In this document: piece by piece, positions 1 through 7,791 of the stretch | Layout: each line of letters begins with the position of its first letter | Numbering within the stretch: position 1 is the stretch's first letter | NCBI GenBank assembly: GCA_016933635.1 | Contig: JAFGAP010000184.1 | Location: forward strand, 1-57,381 | Direction of reading: 5' to 3' | Source of the DNA: Kosmotogaceae bacterium | GTDB lineage: Bacteria > Thermotogota > Thermotogae > Petrotogales > Kosmotogaceae | Length of the DNA: 57,381 nucleotides | Translations under genes and position numbers: made by a program | The notes under the pieces: model-generated | What the model saw: only the letters and a program-made list of their open reading frames with translations | What the model was told of the DNA's origin: nothing | Databases searched by the model: none

Positions 1-3
1 CTC

Positions 4-88
4 TGGTGCGAGAGGAGGGACTTGAACCCTCACAGGTCTCCCCACTGGATCCTAAGTCCAGCGCGTCTGCCAATTTCGCCACTCTCGC
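4..88 (-). tRNA. tRNA-Leu (anticodon UAG)
   Basis: On the minus strand the 5' and 3' ends form a seven-base acceptor stem (GCGAGAG with CTCTCGC), followed by ACCA, so the CCA tail is encoded. The anticodon stem CTGGA/TCCAG encloses a loop with TAG in the middle, which reads leucine CUN codons. A T arm with GGTTCAAGTCC is present, and a variable arm of about 12 bases fits a class II tRNA. Its 5' end directly touches the CCA of tRNA-Lys, so both must come from one transcript cut between them. Confidence 0.96.
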
Positions 89-164
89 TGGTGACTCGCG
101 CGGGATTCGAACCCGCGACCCCCTGATTAAAAGTCAGGTGCTCTACCTGCTGAGCTAGCGAGTC
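89..164 (-). tRNA. tRNA-Lys (anticodon UUU)
   Basis: Minus-strand cloverleaf with acceptor stem GACTCGC/GCGAGTC and an encoded CCA at 91-89. The anticodon stem CTGA/TCAG encloses a loop with TTT. The D arm (TAGCTCAGC...GGTAGAGCA) and T arm (GGTTCGAATCC) are standard. It is the first gene of the pair, about 40 bases downstream of a near-consensus promoter, and has no spacer before tRNA-Leu. Confidence 0.97.
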
Positions 165-202
165 GCTCCCACTTTCAGTCTCCAGCCTGCGCTGGCAGAA
201 AG

Positions 203-231
203 ATTATATCATCACATCATCTGCCTATCAA
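203..231 (-). promoter_or_regulatory. Promoter of the tRNA-Lys/tRNA-Leu pair
   Basis: On the minus strand TTGATA (231-226) and TATAAT (208-203) are separated by exactly 17 bases. This is nearly a perfect sigma-70 type promoter and the best match in the window. The expected start leaves a leader of about 35 bases before tRNA-Lys, containing a small GCCAGC/GCTGG hairpin. Confidence 0.85.
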
Positions 232-336
232 GTGGAGAGAATTATTAAGAAAATGTGAAAGAACAAAAGTTTCGCGAAGTCTCCCCAAGTAGCAAGAGTT
301 GAAGACTGATGATACTATCTAGTTAGGAGGTATAAC

Positions 337-1122
337 ATGGTTTTACTTGCTGACATTGGTAACACAACAACGGTCCTTGGACTTACCAATGATAAGAAAA
401 TCGAGGCAGTCTGGAGGCTCCCCTCGTCAAGAATAGAGACTGAAGATGAACTCTTCGTAATCCTTGATGGTCTTCTAAAAATTAAGGGTTACTCGGTCGG
501 GGGAATAGATGGCCTGTGTGTTGCAAGTGTTGTCCCAAGATTGAACAGAACAATGAGTTACTTCGCAAAAAAGTATCTTCTTGAACCCGCAGTTTTTTTG
601 AGGCCTGATGAATTTTTCCCTTTAGGACTGAATACAGATAACCCGGGCGAGATTGGTGCTGACCGTCTTGCCAATGTCTTAGGAGCAAAGGAGTGCTATG
701 GAAACAATGCGATAGTTGTTGATGCGGGAACAGCAATTACCATAGACATCGTTAAAGACGGTGATTTTGTGGGAGGAGCAATTCTTCCCGGACCGGGTAC
801 TTCAATGTCGGCGCTTTTCTCGCAGACCGCAAAACTACCGGAAGTGGAGCTCTTCTTTGAAGACCATTACTTTGGGACTAACACCGAAGATAACCTGCGA
901 ATAGGCATTGTAAACGGAACATACTTTGCAATTCAAGGAATTATTACTAATATTATCGAGAAATTTGAAAAAAAGCCAATAATAGTGGGAACGGGCGGAA
1001 ACATCGATCTTTTCTTAATTGAAGGTGGTCTAATCGAAGTTTCTGATCCGGATCTCACACTCAAAGGCTTGAGATTATACTATAGTCGAGTGAAATCATT
1101 TGAAGAAGATACTACTTGTTAA
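337..1122 (+). CDS. coaX: Type III pantothenate kinase
   Basis: Catalyses ATP-dependent phosphorylation of pantothenate, the first step of coenzyme A synthesis, in the cytoplasm. The 261-residue length fits the CoaX family. The N-terminal phosphate-binding motif DIGNTTT lies at residues 6-12, and the second ASKHA-fold motif VVDAGTAITIDIV lies near residue 130. A GGGNID-type glycine turn appears near the C-terminus (GTGGNID). The ATG has a strong Shine-Dalgarno (AGGAGG) seven bases upstream. A TGATACTAT extended -10-like element at 310-318 could supply a promoter with a very short leader, but this is weak. The gene heads a plus-strand cluster and overlaps the next gene by 23 bases. Confidence 0.95.
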   Translation: MVLLADIGNTTTVLGLTNDKKIEAVWRLPSSRIETEDELFVILDGLLKIKGYSVGGIDGLCVASVVPRLNRTMSYFAKKYLLEPAVFLRPDEFFPLGLNTDNPGEIGADRLANVLGAKECYGNNAIVVDAGTAITIDIVKDGDFVGGAILPGPGTSMSALFSQTAKLPEVELFFEDHYFGTNTEDNLRIGIVNGTYFAIQGIITNIIEKFEKKPIIVGTGGNIDLFLIEGGLIEVSDPDLTLKGLRLYYSRVKSFEEDTTC

Positions 1123-2443
1123 CCCGTGGATAGAGGATGTGTCGGCCTATGACTACTGGTTAAAACCATTAGGTCTGTTGTACATCTCTTCAATTCTGAA
1201 GCATGTAGGCATCGAATCAATTCTCGTAGACTGTCTCGATAGATATGATGATGAACTGGTCGCCTTTTCTCCGAGATTCGGAGAAAAATATTACGGAACG
1301 GGTAAATTCCTCGAAAGCGAGATACCAAAACCCAGGTCTATTGCCTCAATACCCAGGAGATTCAAAAGGTTCGGATTTCCTGAGGAAGTATTGAGAAATA
1401 AACTCAGAGAAGTAAGGGATGTTGTTGGTGTCTTTGTCACTTCAATGATGACTTACTGGCATTATGGAGTAAACGATACTATTAGGATTATTAGGGATGA
1501 AATGCCCTCGGTTCCAGTTGTACTGGGAGGAGTCTATGCGACACTCCTTCCGGAACATGCCCGACGGTATTCCGGAGCAGACAAGGTTTGCCCCGGGACT
1601 GGAGTCGAACCGCTCAAAAAGGCTCTTAATTTTCTGAAAATCGACAGAACACTCGACTTTGACTGGTTCGATGAACTTGATCCAGACTACTCAGTTTATA
1701 AAGCTTCAAGATACGCCGTCTTAATTTCGAGCCTTGGCTGTCCTTTCAAATGCACTTACTGTGCCAGCAACCTTCTTTGGAACAGCTTTGTGAGAAGAGA
1801 CCCAATAAAGACTGCCAGGTTCGTCAAGCATCTTGCTTCATCAAAGGAGCTCTCGGATATTGTCTTCTTTGACGATGCAATTCTGATAGGTAGTGGTTTC
1901 AAGAAACTGATGGAAGAGATCGAGCGTCTTGGAATCAAGGTCAGATTTCATCTACCAAACGGTGTTCATGCCAGATTTCTCGATAGAGAGATAGCCGATC
2001 TAATGTACGAGAACAATTTCAAGACTATAAAACTCGGTTTAGAGACTTCCGATAAGGCTTTGCAGAACTCTACTGGCGGAAAAGTCAGTCTAGACGATAT
2101 ATTCATGGCGGTTGAGAATCTTTCAGCAGCGGGATTCACTTCTCGAGAGATCAGTGCCTATATAATGATTAACCTTCCCGGGCAGAGTGAAGAAGACGTT
2201 CTGACTTCCCTCAGAATCTGCGAAGAACTTAGAATTAGCCCCAGTCTAAACGAATTCACGCCAATTCCTGGAACGCTGCAGTGGAAAGAACTGACCATTA
2301 GAGGCGTATTCGAAAAGGATATTGACCCGCTCCTTTTAGACAACTCGATCCTTCCACACTGGTGGAAGGAGGGCTTTTCTGCTGAGGCAGTTCAAAGGCT
2401 GAAAGAGAAAGCGTGGTCATTGAGGAGAAAGTTGAATGACTAA
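1100..2443 (+). CDS. B12-binding-domain radical SAM protein
   Basis: A radical S-adenosylmethionine enzyme of unknown substrate, 447 residues. The N-terminal third (MKKILLVNPW, then a Rossmann-like stretch with VVLGGVYATLLPEHA near residue 145) matches the cobalamin-binding fold seen in many methylating or rearranging radical SAM proteins. The 4Fe-4S motif CPFKCTYC (CxxxCxxC) lies near residue 215. A TIM-barrel follows, with GLETSD and PGQSEEDV motifs. I see no DxHxxG motif, so cobalamin may bind base-on or not at all. The start is TTG, overlapping coaX by 23 bases. The homologous N-terminus (KILLVNP) supports it although the ribosome site is poor. It overlaps folK by 8 bases. Confidence 0.85.
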   Translation: MKKILLVNPWIEDVSAYDYWLKPLGLLYISSILKHVGIESILVDCLDRYDDELVAFSPRFGEKYYGTGKFLESEIPKPRSIASIPRRFKRFGFPEEVLRNKLREVRDVVGVFVTSMMTYWHYGVNDTIRIIRDEMPSVPVVLGGVYATLLPEHARRYSGADKVCPGTGVEPLKKALNFLKIDRTLDFDWFDELDPDYSVYKASRYAVLISSLGCPFKCTYCASNLLWNSFVRRDPIKTARFVKHLASSKELSDIVFFDDAILIGSGFKKLMEEIERLGIKVRFHLPNGVHARFLDREIADLMYENNFKTIKLGLETSDKALQNSTGGKVSLDDIFMAVENLSAAGFTSREISAYIMINLPGQSEEDVLTSLRICEELRISPSLNEFTPIPGTLQWKELTIRGVFEKDIDPLLLDNSILPHWWKEGFSAEAVQRLKEKAWSLRRKLND

Positions 2444-2966
2444 GGATCTATTCTTAGGCTTTGGAAGTAACATGGGAGAAAGAATGAATCTCATTATTAA
2501 GGCCTTTTCGATGCTAATAGAAAGGGGGCTTACACTGCAAACAGTCTCCTCGCTCTACTTGACCGAACCATACGGTAGCATCGAGCAAAATGAATTCTTG
2601 AACTGTGTGGGGAAATTCGAATTCAAAGGTGATCCGCACTTCTTGCTTGAAGAAATCAAGGCAATCGAGAAGTCCATTGGAAGAGTTGAAAGATTAAGAT
2701 GGGGTCCGCGAGAAATCGATATTGACATTTTGCTCTTCGGAGAGATGATTCTGACTACTGATAAGCTTTCCATACCCCACAAAGATATAATAAGAAGGAA
2801 ATTCGTTCTGGTCCCTTTGCTTGAGATAGACAAAGAACTCAGAGACCCGAGAGACGGTCTTCTCTTTTCCGATCATCTTGAAAGGCTTGATAAAGAGGGC
2901 TGGCCTGAGCTCTTCTTAGGGGCAGGTTCTTTTGGAAGACTAATAGAATTAGAGGTGAAGAGATGA
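2436..2966 (+). CDS. folK: 2-amino-4-hydroxy-6-hydroxymethyldihydropteridine diphosphokinase
   Basis: HPPK transfers pyrophosphate from ATP to 6-hydroxymethyl-dihydropterin in folate synthesis. At 176 residues it has normal family length. The N-terminal GFGSNMGER matches the conserved LGSNxG region. The signature RWGPREIDIDILLFG at about residues 86-100 carries the two magnesium-binding aspartates (DID). The later stretch LSIPHKDIIRRKFVLVPLLEI is the usual PHP...RxFVLxPL motif. It is translationally coupled on both sides, overlapping the radical SAM gene by 8 bases and the lipoprotein gene by 4. No folP or folB is adjacent. Confidence 0.95.
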   Translation: MTKDLFLGFGSNMGERMNLIIKAFSMLIERGLTLQTVSSLYLTEPYGSIEQNEFLNCVGKFEFKGDPHFLLEEIKAIEKSIGRVERLRWGPREIDIDILLFGEMILTTDKLSIPHKDIIRRKFVLVPLLEIDKELRDPRDGLLFSDHLERLDKEGWPELFLGAGSFGRLIELEVKR

Positions 2967-3472
2967 AAATAGGAAAGTTAAGTATGATTGTAATAGTGGC
3001 TCTAATTGCAACCTTGTTTGCCTCCTGTAGTGCCTCGAAATCAGAACTCGTGCCAGGAAAGTTCGCAGGATTCGTGCTGAGCGACTATATGGATATCTCT
3101 ACTTCGACTAGCGTTGGCGGAAGGATCTTAGGCATAGAACTGGATGAGTCTACTCTGCTTCTCCATAAGGAGTTTGCTAAAGGCACAAAGGAATTCAGTG
3201 TTTACGTAGCAAAATTTGAGAATGCTTCACGAGCTACAGGCTTCTGGTATGGCTTTGTTAGTGAAGTTTCAAGTGAACTCAGATCAGTCATAAGTGCGAT
3301 TCCATGGATTTACGGAGAACTATCTGTTGAGATCGACGAGAGCTTCATGAAGATGTGGTTTTCCGGTAGATGGCTCTACGTTTTTCTGGGAGACAACAGA
3401 GAGGAAGTGAACTCCGCGGTAAAAGCCTTTAAAGAGTTTGAGAAGAGTCTGGTGAGATCAATTGAGTCTTAA
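2963..3472 (+). CDS. Predicted lipoprotein, function unknown
   Basis: I do not recognise the family. The 169-residue product starts with a lysine-containing n-region and a hydrophobic stretch (about residues 6-21) ending in LFASC, a good lipobox, so it is probably a lipoprotein attached after signal peptidase II cleavage. The rest is soluble and acidic, with a repeated pattern of short strands and no cysteines after the lipobox. The start overlaps the folK stop as ATGA. The gene lies between folK and a radical SAM gene, which says little about its job. Confidence 0.75.
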   Translation: MKIGKLSMIVIVALIATLFASCSASKSELVPGKFAGFVLSDYMDISTSTSVGGRILGIELDESTLLLHKEFAKGTKEFSVYVAKFENASRATGFWYGFVSEVSSELRSVISAIPWIYGELSVEIDESFMKMWFSGRWLYVFLGDNREEVNSAVKAFKEFEKSLVRSIES

Positions 3473-4439
3473 ACCATACAATGATCTTAAGACTCATTTG
3501 AAATCAAGATATGGAGAACCCGTTCACAGAGTTCCTCTTGATGCGGGATTCTCATGCCCCCACAAACTAAATGGAAAGGGTGGCTGCATATACTGTGATT
3601 CCTCGGGAAGTGGTTTTACAGTAGATTCGACTCTCTCGTTAAGAGAACAACTCGAAAATAGGATGGAATTTCTTAGAAAGAAGGGTATAAGAAAATTCAT
3701 GGCATATTTCCAGGCCAATTCAAATACCTTTGCACCTGTCAAGAAACTACGACAGCTTTACAGAGAGGTCATTATTGATGACGTTGTTATTCTCGACATT
3801 TCTACCAGACCCGATCTTGTCTCTGATGAGGTTCTAGATCTTATTGAGGAATTCACTCCTGACGTCGATGTGATTCTTGAACTTGGTCTTCAGAGTATCA
3901 ATCCCAACACTATCAAAGCCATAAACAGAGGTCACACTCTGTCGCATTTTATCGATTCGGCGCTAAGGATTAAAAAAAGAAGGATCGATTTGGTTGTACA
4001 CATGATATCGAATCTTCCCTGGGATACTGAAGAGGATGTGTCAGAGGCTGCAAGACTGATCTCTGTGCTCGGCATAGATGGTGTTAAACTCCACTCTCTA
4101 TACGTGGTCAAAGGCACTGAACTTGCAAGAATGTTTGAAGCAGGAGAAGTCAAGATTGGAAGTGTAGATGAATTTCTGGAAAGAGTCGTGGTGTTTCTGG
4201 AGCATCTTGACCGGAGAGTCGTTGTTCATAGACTTGTCTCAGATCCTCCTAACGAAGGAACATTGTTTGGAAATTGGGGAATGTCAAAAATCAAGCTATT
4301 GAATATGATAGAAAGAAAGATGATAATTGAAGGTAGATATCAGGGAAGCAAGGCTCTATACTATAGATCGGGAAGCGAAAAGTGTGACCGCGGAAAATCC
4401 GAGGAAAGTCCGGACTCCATGGGCAGGGGCGCTGGGTAA
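3462..4439 (+). CDS. TIGR01212/YhcC-type radical SAM protein, 3' end runs into rnpB
   Basis: A radical SAM protein of the YhcC group (function unsettled), 325 residues. The cluster region is FSCPHKLNGKGGCIYC, where the cysteines are spaced as in this family rather than as a plain CxxxCxxC. Other family marks are YFQANSNTFAP near residue 85 and ELGLQSIN near residue 140. The TTG start has GGTGAG at a good distance and overlaps the lipoprotein gene by 11 bases. The frame has no stop before rnpB begins at about 4369: the last 23 or so codons, ending at TAA 4437-4439, are read from RNase P RNA sequence. That tail is polar and unlike the family, so it is probably tolerated rather than functional. 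Confidence 0.87.
   Translation: MSLKPYNDLKTHLKSRYGEPVHRVPLDAGFSCPHKLNGKGGCIYCDSSGSGFTVDSTLSLREQLENRMEFLRKKGIRKFMAYFQANSNTFAPVKKLRQLYREVIIDDVVILDISTRPDLVSDEVLDLIEEFTPDVDVILELGLQSINPNTIKAINRGHTLSHFIDSALRIKKRRIDLVVHMISNLPWDTEEDVSEAARLISVLGIDGVKLHSLYVVKGTELARMFEAGEVKIGSVDEFLERVVVFLEHLDRRVVVHRLVSDPPNEGTLFGNWGMSKIKLLNMIERKMIIEGRYQGSKALYYRSGSEKCDRGKSEESPDSMGRGAG
4334..4362 (+). promoter_or_regulatory. Candidate rnpB promoter inside the upstream CDS
   Basis: TAGATA (4334-4339) and TATACT (4357-4362) are spaced by 17 bases, each with four or five matches to the sigma-70 hexamers. The -10 ends seven bases before the first base of the RNase P P1 helix (4369), where a primary 5' end would be expected. 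The element lies wholly inside codons of the radical SAM gene. Confidence 0.6.
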
Positions 4440-4699
4440 CACCCAGGGAGAGTGATCTCCGGAAAGGGCCATAGAAAATTAGACCGCCTTCGGGCAAGGA
4501 TGGAAAGGTGAAGGTAAGAGCTCACCGGCTGTCGGGTGACCGGCAGGCCTGGTAACCCCCGTCTGGAGCAAGTCCAAGCAGAAAGGGTCCGAGGATGCCC
4601 ACCGATTCCCTTTCGGGTAGGATGCTTGAGGGTTATGGCAACATAACTCCTAGATAGATGGTCACAAGAACAGGATCCGGCTTACGTTTTCGCTTCCCG
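4369..4699 (+). ncRNA. rnpB: RNase P RNA, bacterial class A
   Basis: The catalytic RNA that removes 5' leaders from tRNA precursors. The ends form a perfect 13-bp P1 helix: CGGGAAGCGAAAA (4369-4381) pairs with TTTTCGCTTCCCG (4687-4699). Conserved core elements appear in order: GAGGAAAGTCCGGACTCC near 4400, AGACCGCC near 4482, GGTAAGAGCTCACCGG near 4513, the CCA-binding GGTAA in CCTGGTAACCCCC near 4550, and ACAGGATCCGGCTTAC near 4670. The length of about 331 is close to other Thermotogota RNase P RNAs. The 5' part overlaps the 3' end of the preceding CDS by about 70 bases. There is no strong terminator after P1, only a short TGTTTTATT, so it may be processed from a longer transcript. Confidence 0.96.
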
Positions 4700-4718
4700 T
4701 GTTTTATTGGAGTGTCAA

Positions 4719-6461
4719 ATGAATATTCCAATGACTAGGGACGATATGGTCGAGAGAGGATGGGAATCTCTCGATATTATTCTAGTAACAGGCGATGCAT
4801 TTGTTGACCACCCTTCCTTTGGAACGGCAATGATTGCGAGATTACTCGAATCAAACGGCTGGAAGGTGGGTGTCATTTCGCAACCCGACTGGCGAACAAA
4901 CGAGGATATCTCAGTATTGGGTAAACCTTCTCTGTTCTTCGGTGTTACCTCTGGCAATGTTGATTCAATGGTTGCAAATTACACATCAACTGGAAAGAAA
5001 CGAAGGAGTGATGATTATACTCCTGGAGGTTTTGGTGGAAAGAGGCCGGATCGGGCGACGATTGTTTACTCAAATTTGATTCGGCAGTTCTTCAAAGAAA
5101 CTCGTATCATTCTAGGAGGAATAGAGGCCAGTCTTAGAAGATTTTCTCATTTTGACTGGTGGAGCAACAGAATAAGAAAATCGATCTTGCTTGATTCCAA
5201 AGCAGACTTGCTGGTATATGGAATGGGTGAAAAGCCTATTTTGGAGATTGCAGACAAGATCTCGAAAAAAGGCAAGGTTCCAACCGATGTTGAAGGAACG
5301 GCTTTTTGGTCCAGCTCTAAACCCGCAGGAATTGAATTACCATCTCATGAAGAAGTAGCTTTGGACAAGAGGAAATATTTCGAAATGACTAAAGTTATAC
5401 ATGAAGAGACAGACCCGGTGAGAGGACGGCAATTGTATCAGCTTCAAGACAATCGATATGTAGTCCAGAACAAGCCACCCAAAATTACTTCAGAAGAACT
5501 AGATGCTTACTATTCCTTGCCATTTACAAGAGAGGTTCATCCAGTATCGCTTTCCAGAGGAAGGGTGAAAGCAATAGAAACTGTGCGTTATTCAGTGACA
5601 AGTCATAGGGGTTGTTATGGCCAATGCAACTTCTGCGCAATCGCTTTTCATCAAGGAAGAACCGTTGTTTCCAGGAGTGAAGACTCAATAATTCAAGAGA
5701 TATCGGCATTTACCAAAGACATCGGATTTAGGGGAACTGTTACTGACGTGGGTGGACCTACTGCGAACATGTACGGCTACGAATGTTCTATAAAGGAGAA
5801 AGCCGGTGCATGTGCTAATAAGAGATGCCTCTTTCCAGAGGTGTGTGGTTCTCTTAAACCAGATCACTCGAGATACCTTGATCTGCTTAAAAGAATAGGA
5901 AGAATTCCTGGTGTGAAACATGTTTTCGTGTCCTCTGGAATCAGGTATGATCTTATTCTAAAAGATGGAAGATCAGGAAGGGATTTTCTCAGAGAACTAT
6001 TGAAGAACCACGTTTCCGGACAGTTGAAAATTGCGCCTGAGCACACAGTGGAGAAAGTTCTTGCATACATGGGCAAACCCTCTAAAGAAGTTCTCTCGGA
6101 TTTTCTCAAAGAGGTTAGACTCCTTTCTAACGGGAAATACCATGTAATTGGTTACTTCATAGCGGCTCATCCGGGATGCACGAAGGAAGACATGCTTGAA
6201 TTAAAGAGATTTGTTAGTAGAGAAATGCACTATAACCCTGAGCAGGTCCAGATATTCACACCTGCACCGGGAACCTTCTCTACTGCAATGTACTTCACCG
6301 AAATGGCTTCGGAGAAGGGCGACCCAGTCTTTATTGAACGATCTACAGGTGGAAGAAACAGGCAGAAGGAAATTCTGGTACGCAAAGAGATTCTAGATAG
6401 AAAACCTGAAAAGAATGTAAAGAGTACCGGCGACAAGGGTAATAAGAGTGACAGGCATTGA
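4719..6461 (+). CDS. YgiQ-family radical SAM protein
   Basis: A large radical SAM protein of the YgiQ family (TIGR03904, DUF3362-type), 580 residues from ATG 4719. That ATG has GGAG six bases upstream; an in-frame TTG at 4707 lacks a ribosome site and would start 8 bases after rnpB. The N-terminus (TRDDMVERGWESLDII then VTGDAFVDHPSFG) is the family hallmark. The cluster motif HRGCYGQCNFCAIAFHQGR (CxxxCxxC) is near residue 310. The cysteine-rich segment CSIKEKAGACANKRCLFPEVC may bind further metal, as in relatives. The substrate is unknown. The 3' 69 bases overlap the convergent permease gene. Confidence 0.92.
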   Translation: MNIPMTRDDMVERGWESLDIILVTGDAFVDHPSFGTAMIARLLESNGWKVGVISQPDWRTNEDISVLGKPSLFFGVTSGNVDSMVANYTSTGKKRRSDDYTPGGFGGKRPDRATIVYSNLIRQFFKETRIILGGIEASLRRFSHFDWWSNRIRKSILLDSKADLLVYGMGEKPILEIADKISKKGKVPTDVEGTAFWSSSKPAGIELPSHEEVALDKRKYFEMTKVIHEETDPVRGRQLYQLQDNRYVVQNKPPKITSEELDAYYSLPFTREVHPVSLSRGRVKAIETVRYSVTSHRGCYGQCNFCAIAFHQGRTVVSRSEDSIIQEISAFTKDIGFRGTVTDVGGPTANMYGYECSIKEKAGACANKRCLFPEVCGSLKPDHSRYLDLLKRIGRIPGVKHVFVSSGIRYDLILKDGRSGRDFLRELLKNHVSGQLKIAPEHTVEKVLAYMGKPSKEVLSDFLKEVRLLSNGKYHVIGYFIAAHPGCTKEDMLELKRFVSREMHYNPEQVQIFTPAPGTFSTAMYFTEMASEKGDPVFIERSTGGRNRQKEILVRKEILDRKPEKNVKSTGDKGNKSDRH

Positions 6462-7667
6462 GAACCTCAGAAAATCCCCATATGTTAGTCTTTCCCTTGA
6501 ATGCTTTTCTATTAGACCCACTCCAACCATGTTAGCTGCGGCACCAGCTATTGAAAAGCTCCCACCCAAACAGGCAGAAATGGAGATCACCCACCAGATA
6601 TCAGTAGGAACGCCGAACTTGGTTGTCATTCCTTGAATCACTGGTATCATGAAAGTCACCGCAGGAACCGCTCCTATAAAGCCGCTCATTATTGCCGACA
6701 ACCAGTAAAGCGTCAAGAACAACAGTATTTTGTTACCAGAGAGCGAGCCTAGCAAGTCGGAAATCACAGAGGTGATGCCGACCTCCTGGAGTGCAAATGC
6801 AAGAACAAACAGGCCCATGAAGAAAAATATGGTATCCCATTCGATATCTTCGGAAAGATGAGAAAAGCTCTTTCCGTTAAGAATCATAGCAGCTGCCGCA
6901 CCAGCAAGAGCAATAAGAGAGGGCTCCACTCCTATCAAACCATGGAGAAGAAACCCCACAATTATTCCAAAGAACACAGCGAGTGACTTGTAAAGTGCTG
7001 ACATTGAAACTATTGCTTTCTTCGGATCCATATTGGCTAGACGCTGAAGTTTTTCCCCCATTTCTCTGTAACTCTTGAAAACGCGTCTATCAAGGTAGAT
7101 TAGTGCAATTATCAAAGCAAATACGGTAATCGGCCCGTCAATTCTTATGAAGTCCATGAATCCGAACCCACTTGCTGAACCGACGAGAATGTTAGGTGGA
7201 TCACCAATCAAAGTTGCCGTTCCACCTATATTTGCTGCGAGAACTCCTGAAAGGATGAAAGTTCGAGGAGAAACCTCCAAAGCATCTGCTACAAGAAAGA
7301 TTATCGGTGCAAAAAGAAGAATTGTAGTAACATTATCTAGAAAAGCAGAGAAGAGTGCAATTGTAACCACAAAGAAAATCAGCAAAGCTCTCACATTGCC
7401 CTTAGAAAGCCTTACTACGTGAACAGCTACAAATTCGAAGAAACCAGTGGTCCTCAAAGTGCCAACAACTATCATCATTCCAATTAGAATACTGATAGTA
7501 TTGAAATCAACAAGGTAGCCAAGTTCCTTCATATCGAAATCAGGTATAACTTTAGACAGAAGTACTAGAATTCCAGCAGCAAATGCAACTGTTGATCTAT
7601 TGAACTTCCCAGAGATTATAAGATAATAAGCAATTACGAAAACCACCAGAACAAACAGCCACTGCAA
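6393..7667 (-). CDS. ArsB/NhaD-type ion permease (SLC13-like)
   Basis: A polytopic inner-membrane transporter of the ion-transporter superfamily (arsenite/citrate/Na+ antiport relatives), 424 residues with about 10-12 hydrophobic segments from residue 2 to the C-terminus. The signature GDPPNILVGSASGFGFMDFI near residue 155 is the conserved loop of the ArsB/NhaD group. The ion moved cannot be told from sequence. The start is TTG with AGAGGTGAG upstream. A promoter with TTGTTC and TATACT lies at 7727-7699. It is a single gene, and its last 23 codons lie antisense to the end of ygiQ, so the two transcripts must overlap. Confidence 0.85.
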   Translation of the reverse strand: MQWLFVLVVFVIAYYLIISGKFNRSTVAFAAGILVLLSKVIPDFDMKELGYLVDFNTISILIGMMIVVGTLRTTGFFEFVAVHVVRLSKGNVRALLIFFVVTIALFSAFLDNVTTILLFAPIIFLVADALEVSPRTFILSGVLAANIGGTATLIGDPPNILVGSASGFGFMDFIRIDGPITVFALIIALIYLDRRVFKSYREMGEKLQRLANMDPKKAIVSMSALYKSLAVFFGIIVGFLLHGLIGVEPSLIALAGAAAAMILNGKSFSHLSEDIEWDTIFFFMGLFVLAFALQEVGITSVISDLLGSLSGNKILLFLTLYWLSAIMSGFIGAVPAVTFMIPVIQGMTTKFGVPTDIWWVISISACLGGSFSIAGAAANMVGVGLIEKHSRERLTYGDFLRFSMPVTLITLVAGTLYILFRFSI

Positions 7668-7698
7668 TTAACTCACCTCTGAAAAACATAACTTTATC

Positions 7699-7727
7699 AG
7701 TATATCACCTTCTCTTTTTTTGAACAA
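7699..7727 (-). promoter_or_regulatory. Promoter of the permease gene
   Basis: On the minus strand TTGTTC (7727-7722) and TATACT (7704-7699) lie 17 bases apart. The predicted start is about 25 bases before the TTG start codon. The -10 is a good match and the -35 is moderate. Confidence 0.55.
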
Positions 7728-7791
7728 TGAATTCCTCTGTCCAGTCAAATTTCTACCGGAGTAGCCAAATTAATGAAGGAGGTCAGAGTTT

